Assembly (NCBI RefSeq): GCF_034440735.1
Contig: NZ_CP140100.1
Location: forward strand, 1-64,000
DNA: 64,000 bases
Direction of reading: 5' to 3'
DNA from: Deinococcus sp. AB2017081
GTDB taxonomy: Bacteria > Deinococcota > Deinococci > Deinococcales > Deinococcaceae
Positions 46,119-54,307 of the stretch are shown here, piece by piece. The position numbers were made by a program, and so were the translations under genes. The notes under the pieces were generated by a model. It did no database searches, was not told the origin of the DNA, and saw only the letters and a program-made list of their open reading frames with translations. Every line of letters starts with the position of its first letter. Positions within the stretch are counted from its first letter, which is position 1.

Positions 46119-47092
46119 TGACCGGACGCTGGGTGCTGGGGCTGGACGGCGGCGGCAGCAAGACCGCGCTGGCGTACCTGTCGCAGGGCGGTGCGCTGGT
46201 CGGGCCGTTCTCCGCCCCCGGCATCAACCCCTTCGACCGGCCCGGCTGGGAGGGCACGCTGCGCGCCTTCCTGGCGGCCCACCCCGCCCCCGGCCCACTG
46301 GAACACGCCACCCTGGGCCTGCCCGGCTACGGCGAGTCGCCGGATCTGACCGCCCGGCAGGACGAGGTCTGCCGCTCGCTCCTCGCTGCCTCGCAGACCC
46401 GCATGAACGACGTACAGGCAGCGTTCCTCGGCGCGTTTCCGGGCGGCGTCGGGGCGCTGCTGCTGGCCGGCACCGGCTCGATGGCGTGGGCGAGCGACGG
46501 CGAGCGCCACGTGCGGGCCGGCGGCTGGGGCGAGGGGTTTGGCGACGAGGGCAGCGCGTACTGGATCGGCCGCGCCGCGCTGGGGCGGGCGAGCCAGGCG
46601 ATGGACGGCCGGCACCCGGACACTGACTTTCCCGCGCTGCTGCTCTCGGAGCTGCTGGGCGGCGAGGTCACCCAGGCCCGCCTGCTCGACTGGCACCACG
46701 CCCAGACGCACCTGCGCTCGGCGGTGGCGGCGCTGGCCCGCACGGTGGACGCGCTGGCCGAGGCCGGACAGCCGACCGCGCTGACGCTGCTGGACGGGGC
46801 CGCGAGCGAACTTGCCCGGCACGTCCACGCCGTCCGGGCGCAGCTGCATCTGCCGGCGCTGCCGTGGAGCCACGCCGGCAGTGTCCTGACCAGCCGCCAC
46901 CTTCAGGCCGCCCTCCGCCGGGATCTGGGCGAGCCTGAGCCTCCCGCCCTCCCACCCCTGGGCGGCGCACTGCACCACGCCGCGCAGCACGCGGGCTGGG
47001 CCACGTCACTGGAACGCCTGAACGCCGCGCTCTCCTCTCCGGCCCACGCGTCCCTCCCCTTCCCTGCCCCACGGCCCCAGGAGTCCGTATGA
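46118..47092 (+). CDS. BadF/BadG-type amino-sugar kinase (probable galactosamine kinase)
   Basis: A 324-residue ASKHA kinase of the N-acetylglucosamine-kinase-like group: LGLDGGGSKTALAYL (phosphate-1 loop), LGLPGYGES, LLLAGTGSMAWA, GGWGEGFGDEGSAYWIGR and WSHAGSVLTS. The GDEGSAYWIG motif is characteristic of this family. It is the only sugar kinase upstream of an AgaS-type enzyme, so it should make galactosamine-6-phosphate (inference). The start shares one base with the binding-protein stop and its stop overlaps agaS. Confidence 0.85.
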   Translation: MTGRWVLGLDGGGSKTALAYLSQGGALVGPFSAPGINPFDRPGWEGTLRAFLAAHPAPGPLEHATLGLPGYGESPDLTARQDEVCRSLLAASQTRMNDVQAAFLGAFPGGVGALLLAGTGSMAWASDGERHVRAGGWGEGFGDEGSAYWIGRAALGRASQAMDGRHPDTDFPALLLSELLGGEVTQARLLDWHHAQTHLRSAVAALARTVDALAEAGQPTALTLLDGAASELARHVHAVRAQLHLPALPWSHAGSVLTSRHLQAALRRDLGEPEPPALPPLGGALHHAAQHAGWATSLERLNAALSSPAHASLPFPAPRPQESV

Positions 47093-48039
47093 ATCCCACC
47101 CACCGCAGCATCACCGAGCAGTTTCCGTACTGGCAGCGGGCCGCCGTGCCCGCGCCGATCCACAGTGCCCAGGCCCACATCCTGCTGGGCTGCGGCACGT
47201 CGTATTACCTCGCGCAGAGCGTGGCCGCCGCGCTGAACGTGGCGGGGGTGCCCGCGCTGGCCGTGCCCGGCGGCGAGTGGCTGGCCCGGCCGGGGGCGTA
47301 CCTGCCCGCCGGCACGCCCGCCCACATCCTGGCCTTCTCGCGCAGCGGCGAGTCCACCGAGACGGTGCAGGCCGCCCACCGCAGCCGCGCCGATGGGCAC
47401 CACGTCACCGCCGTGACCTGCGAGGCGGGCAGCTCGCTGGCCCAGGCCGCCGACGAGGTGCTGTACGCCGAGACCCACCCCGAGGAGGGCATCGTCATGA
47501 CGTCCTCGGCCAGCCTGATGCTGCTCACGGGGCTGCGGCTGGCCGGGCTGGCGTTCCACGAGGAGGACGTGCTGGCGTCGCAGGCGCTGATGACGCAGGC
47601 GCAGCGCGCCTACCCGGCGCTGATCGAGGGACGCACGCACGTCGTGTTCCTGGGCGCGGGCGAGCTGTACGGCGTGGCGCAGGAGGGCGCACTGAAGCTC
47701 CAGGAGATGAGCCTGACCTACACCCAGGCGTACCACCCGCTGGAGTACCGGCACGGCCCGATCAGTCTGGTGGACGACCGCACGGTGGTGGTGCTGCTGT
47801 CGCATCCGGACACCGCCGCCGACGAGGCGCGGCTGGTGCCCGAGCTGCGCTCCAAGGGCGCGCGGGTGCTGGGCTTCGGCGCGCCGGGCGACGTGAGCGT
47901 CGAGCTGCCCGGCGACGCCCGCCGCCGCGCCGTGATGGTGCTCCCGGCCCTCCAGATGCTGGGCGAGTGCGTGGCGCAGGCCCGGGGGCTGGACACCACG
48001 GCCCCGCGCTGGCTGACCAAGGTGGTGACGCTCGCGTGA
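47089..48039 (+). CDS. agaS: AgaS-type galactosamine-6-phosphate deaminase/isomerase (double SIS domain)
   Basis: A 316-residue protein of two SIS domains: LLGCGTSYYLAQSVAAALN, AFSRSGESTETVQAAH and TCEAGSSLAQAADEVL in the first, VFLGAGELYGVAQEGALKLQEM and EYRHGPISLVDD in the second. This is the GlmS C-terminal/AgaS layout without the glutaminase domain. AgaS converts galactosamine-6-phosphate to tagatose-6-phosphate and ammonia. A tagatose-type aldolase and PfkB kinase downstream favour that over a glucosamine deaminase. It starts within the kinase stop (ATGA). Confidence 0.85.
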   Translation: MNPTHRSITEQFPYWQRAAVPAPIHSAQAHILLGCGTSYYLAQSVAAALNVAGVPALAVPGGEWLARPGAYLPAGTPAHILAFSRSGESTETVQAAHRSRADGHHVTAVTCEAGSSLAQAADEVLYAETHPEEGIVMTSSASLMLLTGLRLAGLAFHEEDVLASQALMTQAQRAYPALIEGRTHVVFLGAGELYGVAQEGALKLQEMSLTYTQAYHPLEYRHGPISLVDDRTVVVLLSHPDTAADEARLVPELRSKGARVLGFGAPGDVSVELPGDARRRAVMVLPALQMLGECVAQARGLDTTAPRWLTKVVTLA

Positions 48040-48132
48040 CACCGACTCTGCTCTCTTCCGCCACACCCGGGACGGCGCCGGTTGCGGCTCCACGCCGCAG
48101 AGCCGGTGTCCTGTTCCTTCGCCCTCTGGGCG

Positions 48133-48163
48133 GAGGTCATCGGTTCGCGGAACCGATGACCTC
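48133..48163. repeat. Perfect 14-3-14 inverted repeat before the aldolase gene
   Basis: Arms 48133-48146 and 48150-48163 are exactly complementary around GCG. The stem ends 9 nt before the aldolase ATG. It sits in the only sizeable gap (133 bp) between catabolic genes of this part of the operon. Two weaker GC hairpins precede it at about 48076-48106 and 48112-48132. Possible roles are mRNA processing, attenuation or a protein-binding site. Confidence 0.7.
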
Positions 48164-48172
48164 GGAATCCGT

Positions 48173-49006
48173 ATGAGCGCCGCCCAGGTGCCGCCTGCCG
48201 TGCGGAGCGGCCTCGACCACCTGCGGGCAGCGCGGCAGGGGGGCTACGCCATCGCGGCCTTCAACGCCGTGAACCTGGAGACGGCGCAGGCCATCGTGGC
48301 GGCGGCCGAGGCGACGCGCTCCCCGGTGATCCTCCAGATCTCGCACAACGCGGCGCGGCACGGCGGGCTGGGCGCCCTGGCCGCGCTGGGCCTGAGCCTC
48401 AAGCGCGCCGCGACGGTGCCCGTGCTCCTGCACCTCGACCACGCCGAGACCCCGGAGGTCGCCCTCGAAGCCCTGCACCTGGGCTTCGAGGGCGTGATGC
48501 TGGAGGGCGACGACCCCGCCACGCTGCGGCCGCTGTCGGCAGCGGCCCACGCCCAGGGCGGGTATCTGGAGGCGGAGTACGAGATCGTGGTCAAGGGCGA
48601 GCGCCGGGGTGAACGCCACGACGATCCGGCGGCTCTGGCCGGCTTCGCCCGGGACAGCCACTGCGACCTGCTGGCCGTCGACCTGGGCAGCGCCCACAAG
48701 CAGGAGGACAAGACCGCCCGCCTGGACTTCGCCCGGCTGCAGGCCCTGGCGGCGGCCACGGCCCTGCCGCTGGTGCTCCACGGCGCGAGCAGCGTGCCCG
48801 AGGACGAGCTGGCGCACGCCGCCGCGCTGGGGGTGGCGAAGGTCAACCTGGCGACGGACCTCACGCTGGCGTTCACCGGGGCCGTGCGGGACTCGCTGTC
48901 GGGAGGCGCGAAAGACCCGCGTACGTATCTGGCCGCCGGACGCAGTGCCATGCAGGCCCGCGCCGAGCACTACCTGCGCGTGCTGGGGAGCGCCGGACGC
49001 GCATGA
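48173..49006 (+). CDS. Class II tagatose/fructose-bisphosphate aldolase (KbaY/GatY-like)
   Basis: A 277-residue zinc aldolase: YAIAAFNAVNLETAQAIVAAA, LLHLDHAETPEVALEAL with zinc and catalytic His/Asp, FEGVMLEGDD, EAEYEIVVKGE, DLGSAHKQEDK and LVLHGASSVPEDEL with zinc ligands, then KVNLATDL. It splits a ketose-1,6-bisphosphate into two trioses. Next to AgaS and a PfkB kinase, tagatose-1,6-bisphosphate is the likely substrate. The Shine-Dalgarno is weak and follows a strong hairpin, so expression may be regulated after transcription. Its stop overlaps the PfkB gene (ATGA). Confidence 0.9.
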   Translation: MSAAQVPPAVRSGLDHLRAARQGGYAIAAFNAVNLETAQAIVAAAEATRSPVILQISHNAARHGGLGALAALGLSLKRAATVPVLLHLDHAETPEVALEALHLGFEGVMLEGDDPATLRPLSAAAHAQGGYLEAEYEIVVKGERRGERHDDPAALAGFARDSHCDLLAVDLGSAHKQEDKTARLDFARLQALAAATALPLVLHGASSVPEDELAHAAALGVAKVNLATDLTLAFTGAVRDSLSGGAKDPRTYLAAGRSAMQARAEHYLRVLGSAGRA

Positions 49007-49890
49007 TCGTCGCGCTGACCCCCAACCTGAGCCTCGACCGGACGCTGCGGCTCGACCGCGCGCTGGTGCCCGGCCAGCTCCACCGCGTGCCGGAGGTGAG
49101 CGTGGCGGCCGGCGGCAAGGGGCCGAACCTGGCGCGGATCGTGCGGGCCTTCGGCGGCGAGACGTGCGTGGCGGGCGTCGTGGCCGGTCATAACGGGGCA
49201 CACTTCCGCGCCCTGCTGGCCGCCGAGGGCCTGTCCGGCGTGCTGGAGGACACCGCCGGCGAGACCCGCGAGTGCCACATCCTGATGGACGGGGCCAGCG
49301 CCCACCCGACCGAGATCAACGAGGCCGGCCCCGCCTACGACGCGGACGCGGTGGCGCGGCTGCTCGCCCGGCTGCCGGCCGGTCGGGTCGCGGTGTGCGG
49401 CAGCCTCGCGCCGGGGACGGCCCCGGACGCCTTCGCGGCCATGCTCCGGGCCCTGGGATCGCCCGTGGTGGACTCCAGCGGCGCGGGCCTCCAGGCCGCC
49501 ATCGAGAGTGGCGCGGGCCTGATCAAGCCCAACGAGCACGAGCTGGAGGCGCTCACCGGGCAGGGCACCGTGGCGTCGGCCCGTGACCTGTACCGCCGCA
49601 GCGGCGTGCCGGTGCTGCTGACCCGTGGAGCGCACGGGGCGGCCTACATCGGGGCGGAGGTGCTGGAGGTGCAGGCCCCGATGGTCGAGGTCAGGAACCC
49701 GGTGGGCTCCGGCGACTCGCTGCTGGGGGCCTTCCTGTACGCCCGGCAGCGCGGCGAGCCGCTGGAGGCCGCCCTGCGCCTCGCGGTGGCGGCCGGGAGT
49801 GCCAACGCCCTGCTGGGAGGCCCGCTGCGCTTCGATCCGGCCGTCGCCCGTGACCTGGTGCCCCGCACGGCCGTGTCGATCCCGGCCTGA
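49003..49890 (+). CDS. PfkB-family tagatose-6-phosphate/1-phosphofructokinase-like kinase
   Basis: A 295-residue ribokinase-fold enzyme: LTPNLSLDRTLRLD, VAAGGKGPNLARIVRAFGG, HPTEINEAGP, VCGSLAPGTAPDAF, IKPNEHELEALTG and NPVGSGDSLLGAFLY with the catalytic Asp. The group includes LacC tagatose-6-phosphate kinase and FruK. In this pathway it should phosphorylate tagatose-6-phosphate to the 1,6-bisphosphate used by the aldolase it overlaps. Confidence 0.9.
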   Translation: MIVALTPNLSLDRTLRLDRALVPGQLHRVPEVSVAAGGKGPNLARIVRAFGGETCVAGVVAGHNGAHFRALLAAEGLSGVLEDTAGETRECHILMDGASAHPTEINEAGPAYDADAVARLLARLPAGRVAVCGSLAPGTAPDAFAAMLRALGSPVVDSSGAGLQAAIESGAGLIKPNEHELEALTGQGTVASARDLYRRSGVPVLLTRGAHGAAYIGAEVLEVQAPMVEVRNPVGSGDSLLGAFLYARQRGEPLEAALRLAVAAGSANALLGGPLRFDPAVARDLVPRTAVSIPA

Positions 49891-49976
49891 ACCCGCCCGG
49901 TACCGCTCCCGTTCCGCCGCCCCGTGTGCCGCCCCCACCGCACCTGCCCGCCCGGCGCGGGCCGAAAGGAGAGACC

Positions 49977-51248
49977 ATGCTGACCCGCTCCCTGACCATC
50001 ACGGCCCTGCTGCTCGGTGCCGCCGCGCTGCCGGGTTCCGGTGCGCTGGCCGCCACGACCATCACGTATGGCACCTGGGACGAGACCCGGCAGGCGACCG
50101 ACAGGCAGCTGATCGCCGCGTTCCAGAAGGCCTACCCGGACATCACGGTGAAGTACACCCTGGTGCCGTGGGACGTGTACTGGCAGAAACTGGCGGCCAT
50201 GACGGCGGGCGGGCGCACCTTCGACGCGCTGTGGATGAATCTCGACAACTTCCCGTTCTACCAGTCGCAGGGGGCACTGTCGCCGCTGAACATGGGCGAG
50301 GGCGCGGCCCGCATGCCGGCCAAACTGGCCGCGCCCTACCGCGTCGGCGGGCAGCTGTACGGCGCCCCGCTGGGGCCGCAGGCCGTGACCTTCTATGTCA
50401 ACCGCGCCCTGTTCCGCGAGCGCGGCGTGCCCATCCCGACCAGCGCATGGAGCTGGAACGACGTGGCCGCCGCCGCCCGCAAGCTGACCTTCACGAAGAA
50501 CGGGCGGCCGGTCTACGGCATCAACGCGGGCGACCTCCAGACGGATCTGGAATACGGCATGAGCCTGTACTACAGCCAGGGCGGCACCGGGATCATCAAG
50601 GGGGCCGGGGGCCGCTTCACGCCCAACCTGGACGCCCCCTTCACGAAGACGGCGGCCCAGACCCTGGCCCTGATCTACAAGGAGAAGGTCGCCCCGCCGC
50701 CCACCGTGACCGGCCGCCAGGGCTACCAGCTGTTCCTGGCCGGGCAGATGGGCATCTATGTCGAGGGCAGCTGGTCTGTCGGCACGTGGAAACAGGAGCC
50801 GGCGCTGGACTGGGCCTTCGCGCCCTTCCCGTCGATGAACGGCACGCCGCCGCGGCCGGTGTACTCGGCGCACGCGCTGGTCATCCCCACCGCCAGCACG
50901 CAGAAACAGAGCGCCCAGACCTTCGTGACGTGGATGACGACCAGTCCGCAGGCCCAGGGCATCGTCGCCGCCGCCGGACTGCTGCCCCCCCAGGCCGAGG
51001 TCTACCGCGCCGCGTACCTGGGAGCGCTGAAGAACCGCAACGCCCAGACCGTGCTGGCCCAGCTGCCGCGCTCCGTGATCATCAACGACGACGTCCGCCA
51101 CATCAACAACCTGCCGGAGGTGCTGAACGTCCTGAACCAGCAGCTCAACCTGGCGTGGACGAACAACACCACGCTGGAGCAGGCCGTCGCCGCCGCCGAG
51201 AAGAGCATGGCGGGGCTGCTGCGCCAGAGCCGGGTCATCGGGCGCTGA
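49977..51248 (+). CDS. ABC sugar-binding protein 2 (paralogue)
   Basis: A 423-residue Sec-exported binding protein (MLTRSLTITALLLGAAAL, cleavage near ALA). It parallels the first binding protein segment by segment: ITYGTWDETRQATDRQLIAAF, FYQSQGALSPLN, YRVGGQLYGAPLGPQAVTFYVN and VYGINAGDLQTDLEYGMSLYY. AAAGGAGAG supports ATG 49977. With one permease pair and two related binding proteins, the importer may accept oligomers of different length or acetylation. Confidence 0.92.
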   Translation: MLTRSLTITALLLGAAALPGSGALAATTITYGTWDETRQATDRQLIAAFQKAYPDITVKYTLVPWDVYWQKLAAMTAGGRTFDALWMNLDNFPFYQSQGALSPLNMGEGAARMPAKLAAPYRVGGQLYGAPLGPQAVTFYVNRALFRERGVPIPTSAWSWNDVAAAARKLTFTKNGRPVYGINAGDLQTDLEYGMSLYYSQGGTGIIKGAGGRFTPNLDAPFTKTAAQTLALIYKEKVAPPPTVTGRQGYQLFLAGQMGIYVEGSWSVGTWKQEPALDWAFAPFPSMNGTPPRPVYSAHALVIPTASTQKQSAQTFVTWMTTSPQAQGIVAAAGLLPPQAEVYRAAYLGALKNRNAQTVLAQLPRSVIINDDVRHINNLPEVLNVLNQQLNLAWTNNTTLEQAVAAAEKSMAGLLRQSRVIGR

Positions 51249-51285
51249 CGCCGCAGCCCGGTTCCTCCCCCACCCAAGGAGTTCC

Positions 51286-52641
51286 ATGAGCAAGGTCACC
51301 ATCATCGGCGCGGGCAGCGCCGTGTTCGCCCAGCAGATGATCACCGACGTGCTGGCCATTCCCGGTCTGGAGCGCGGCGAGTTCGCCCTGATCGACACCG
51401 ACGCGGCGCGCCTGGAGGCCGCCCACGACCTGGCCGAGCTGACCGTGGCCCGCTCCGGCAAGGCCTTCACGGTGTCGGCGTCCACGGATCGCCGCGCCGT
51501 GCTGCCCGGCACCGACTTCGTGATCAACACCATCGAGGTCTCGGGCCTGCGCAACGTCCAGCACGACTACGACATCCCGCTGCGCTACGGCGTCGACCAG
51601 TGCATCGGGGACACCACCGGCCCCGGCGGCGTGATGAAGTTCCTGCGCACCGCCCCCGCGTGGCTGGCGATCCTGCGCGACCTGCACGAGCTGGCGCCCG
51701 CCGCCACCGTCCTGAACTACACCAACCCCATGAGCGCCCTGGTGCTGCTGTCGGCCCGCGCCACGCCGGTGAAGGTCTATGGGCTGTGCCACTCGGTGCA
51801 GAACACCCTGGCGGAACTCGCCGGGTATCTGGAGCTGCCGGTGGCCGAGCTGACATACCGCTGCGCCGGGGTCAACCACCTGTCGTGGTTCACGGAGCTG
51901 CGCTGGCGCGGCGAGGACGTGCTGCCCCGGCTGCGGGCGGCCATGCAGCGCCCCGAGATCTACGAGCAGGACATCGTCCGCTTCGAGATGCTGCGGCACT
52001 TCGGGGCCTTCCCCACCGAGTCCAGCGGGCATTTCTCGGAATACGTGCCGTACTTCCGGTCGCGGCCCGATCTCGTGTCGCGCTACACCCGCGCCGCGTA
52101 CAAGGGCGAGAGCGGGTACTACGCCCACCACTGGCCGCACTGGCGCGAGGAACACGCCGCGCAGGTGGCTGACCTGGTGGCCCGCGAACGCGCCGGCGAG
52201 GCCGCGATCGACCTGACCCGCAGCCCCGAATTCGCGTCGAACATCATCGAGGGCATGACCCTGAACCGCCCGCAGACGATCACCTGCAACCTGCCGAACG
52301 CGGCTCCAGGGGGCCTGCTGATCGACAACCTGCTGGCCGACGGCGTGGTCGAGGTGGGCTGCACGGTCGATGGTGCCGGTGTCCACCCGCAGCCGTACGG
52401 ACGCCTCCCCGAGGCGCTGGCGGCCATCGACCGCTCGCACCAGGCGGTTCACAGCCTGCTGGCCGACGCCGTGCTGCACGGCGACCCCGAGCGGGCGGTG
52501 CAGGCGCTGATGCTCGATCCGCTGACCGCGTCGGTGTGCTCACTGGCCGAGATCCGGTCGATGTTCGGCGAGCTGGTCGCCGCCGAGCGGACCGACCTGC
52601 CCGCCTTCCTGAGCGGCGAGCCGCAGGGCGTGACGGCGTGA
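51286..52641 (+). CDS. GH4 NAD-dependent alpha-galactosidase-like glycosidase (MelA type)
   Basis: A 451-residue GH4 enzyme: VTIIGAGSAVFAQQMITDVL (NAD fold), GDTTGPGGVMKFLRTAP, LNYTNPMSALVLL, YGLCHSVQNTLAELA with the metal Cys and His, and RCAGVNHLSWFTEL with the second metal His. CHSVQ is characteristic of the MelA alpha-galactosidase branch. In this locus the natural substrate may be an alpha-galactosaminide. There is no signal peptide, so it should act on imported oligosaccharides. The stop overlaps the following oxidoreductase (GTGA). Confidence 0.9.
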   Translation: MSKVTIIGAGSAVFAQQMITDVLAIPGLERGEFALIDTDAARLEAAHDLAELTVARSGKAFTVSASTDRRAVLPGTDFVINTIEVSGLRNVQHDYDIPLRYGVDQCIGDTTGPGGVMKFLRTAPAWLAILRDLHELAPAATVLNYTNPMSALVLLSARATPVKVYGLCHSVQNTLAELAGYLELPVAELTYRCAGVNHLSWFTELRWRGEDVLPRLRAAMQRPEIYEQDIVRFEMLRHFGAFPTESSGHFSEYVPYFRSRPDLVSRYTRAAYKGESGYYAHHWPHWREEHAAQVADLVARERAGEAAIDLTRSPEFASNIIEGMTLNRPQTITCNLPNAAPGGLLIDNLLADGVVEVGCTVDGAGVHPQPYGRLPEALAAIDRSHQAVHSLLADAVLHGDPERAVQALMLDPLTASVCSLAEIRSMFGELVAAERTDLPAFLSGEPQGVTA

Positions 52642-53909
52642 GCGCAGCGTCCCGCCCGGTCGAGCTGCTGATCCTGGGCGCCGGCAGCCGGGGCGGCACC
52701 TATGCCGACTACGCCCGTCGCCATCCCGACGAGTGTGTGGTGGTGGGCGTGGCCGAGCCGGACGCCGGCCGCCGCGAGGCGATGGCCCGGATCTTCGGAT
52801 TGCCCCCGGAGCGCGTCTTTTCCACGTGGCAGGACGCGCTGGCCCAGCCCCGGCTGGCCGACGTGGCGGTGATCGCCACCCAGGACCGTGACCACGTGGC
52901 CCCGGTCGAGGCCGCCGCCGCCCTGGGGTACCACCTGCTGCTGGAAAAACCGATGGCCCCGGACGAGGCCGGCTGCCGGCGCATCGTGGACGCCGCCGAA
53001 CGCCACGGCGTGATGCTGGGGGTGTGCCACGTCCTCCGGTACACTCCCTACACACAGGCCCTGAAGGCCGTGCTGGACGCCGGCACCATCGGCGAGATCG
53101 TGTCGGTCGAGCATCTGGAGCCGGTCGGGTATTGGCACCAGGCGCACTCCTTCGTGCGCGGCCACTGGCGCAACGAGACCCAGAGCAGCCCCATGCTGCT
53201 CGCCAAGTCCTGCCACGACCTCGACTGGCTGCGGTACGTGGTGGGGCGGCCGTGCGAGCGCGTGTCGTCGTTCGGCAGCCTGAAGCACTTCCGCCGGGAG
53301 GCGCAGCCGGCCGGCGCCTCCGACCGCTGCGTGACGTGTCCGGCCGAGGTCGAGACGCAGTGCCCGTACTCGGCCACCCGCTACTACCTGGGCCAGCTGG
53401 ATGCGGGGAACACCGGCTGGCCGATCAATGTCATCACATCGGACTTCACAGAGGCTGGCGTGCTGAAGGCGCTGGAAGACGGCCCCTACGGCCGCTGCGT
53501 GTACGCCAGCGACAACGACGTCGTGGACCATCAGGTGGTCAACTTCGAGTTTCAGGGCGGGGTCACGGCCAGCTTCACCATGACCGCCTTCACGCGGGCG
53601 CGGGGCCGTGAGACGCGCATCTTCGGCACGCGGGGTGAGCTGTACGGCGACAGCCAGCGCCTCACCGTCTTCGACTTCCTGACGAACGAGACCACCGCCA
53701 TCGATACCGACGTGGCCTCAGACGGCAGCATCCGGTCGGGGCACGGCGGCGGCGACGACGGGCTGATGGTGGCCTTCGTGCGGGCGGTCGCCCAGGGCGA
53801 TCCCTCACTGATCCTGAGTGGCCCGCAGGAGACGCTGGAGAGCCACCTGATGGTGTTTGCGGCCGAACGGTCGCGCCGGGACGGGCAGATGGTCAGCCTC
53901 CCGGCGTGA
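52638..53909 (+). CDS. Gfo/Idh/MocA-family NAD(P)-dependent enzyme
   Basis: A 423-residue protein with a Rossmann N-terminal domain (LLILGAGSRGGTYADYAR, VAVIATQDRDHVAPV) and the EKP catalytic motif (LLLEKPMAPDEAG). A Cys-rich insertion (RCVTCPAEVETQCPYSA, about 230-250) could bind a metal. Family members oxidise sugars or, in GH109, cleave alpha-N-acetylgalactosaminides with NAD. The overlap with the GH4 gene and the galactosamine context make a GH109-like or ketosugar-reducing role possible, but this is inference. Confidence 0.85.
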   Translation: MSAASRPVELLILGAGSRGGTYADYARRHPDECVVVGVAEPDAGRREAMARIFGLPPERVFSTWQDALAQPRLADVAVIATQDRDHVAPVEAAAALGYHLLLEKPMAPDEAGCRRIVDAAERHGVMLGVCHVLRYTPYTQALKAVLDAGTIGEIVSVEHLEPVGYWHQAHSFVRGHWRNETQSSPMLLAKSCHDLDWLRYVVGRPCERVSSFGSLKHFRREAQPAGASDRCVTCPAEVETQCPYSATRYYLGQLDAGNTGWPINVITSDFTEAGVLKALEDGPYGRCVYASDNDVVDHQVVNFEFQGGVTASFTMTAFTRARGRETRIFGTRGELYGDSQRLTVFDFLTNETTAIDTDVASDGSIRSGHGGGDDGLMVAFVRAVAQGDPSLILSGPQETLESHLMVFAAERSRRDGQMVSLPA

Positions 53910-53916
53910 TGTCTGC

Positions 53917-53955
53917 CGGCCCAGAACTCCCCGCTGCACGGGAAGCTCTGGGCCG
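53917..53955 (+). terminator. Hairpin after the catabolic operon, probable terminator
   Basis: CGGCCCAGA (53917-53925) pairs with TCTGGGCCG (53947-53955), with a smaller CCCG/CGGG stem in the loop. It begins 8 bp after the last stop codon. A T-tract is absent. Confidence 0.45.
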
Positions 53956-54307
53956 ACTGCTGGCATATGTGTGGAGGTCAGACCATTGGTATCATCGATT
54001 GGATATGTTTGCCGGCACCACCGGGTTCTAGCCTTCTTCTACCCCGCCTGATTTTTCCTGGCCAGCTGTGGAAACGGGCTGTCCAGGTGGCTCAGGCCGG
54101 TGCCAGCGCTGGTGCAGACAGCGTCTGCAACCTCCGTGGCCTTCTGCCCACGTGCAGCAGCCAAGGGCGACCGGGTCTCGCGGGGAGTGCTGAAGATGTT
54201 CCCCGGAATGGAGGGAGTGTGGGGGTTCTTTCATATCCAATTCTGAGTATTGCCATCGGCCGTGATCCTCCGTGGCCGTGGGGAGCGACGTCTCCGCACG
54301 GCCACGC
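53956..54307. other. AT-richer intergenic stretch without a recognised gene
   Basis: About 350 bp with lower GC than the surroundings, including an AT-rich patch near 53985-54010 and another near 54230-54255. A 70-codon minus-strand ORF (54028-54240) is present, but its codon use and Cys/His/Pro-rich product do not look like a native gene. This may be a decayed insertion or transferred DNA; I recognise nothing specific. Confidence 0.4.

Noticed and set aside
53985..54010. AT-rich patch considered as a promoter or insertion-sequence end
   Set aside because: No paired -35/-10, no terminal inverted repeats and no target duplication could be found.
54028..54240. 70-codon minus-strand ORF in the AT-richer gap
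   Set aside because: Cys/His/Pro-rich product, no ribosome site, no recognisable family and codon use unlike native genes; kept only as a description of the gap.
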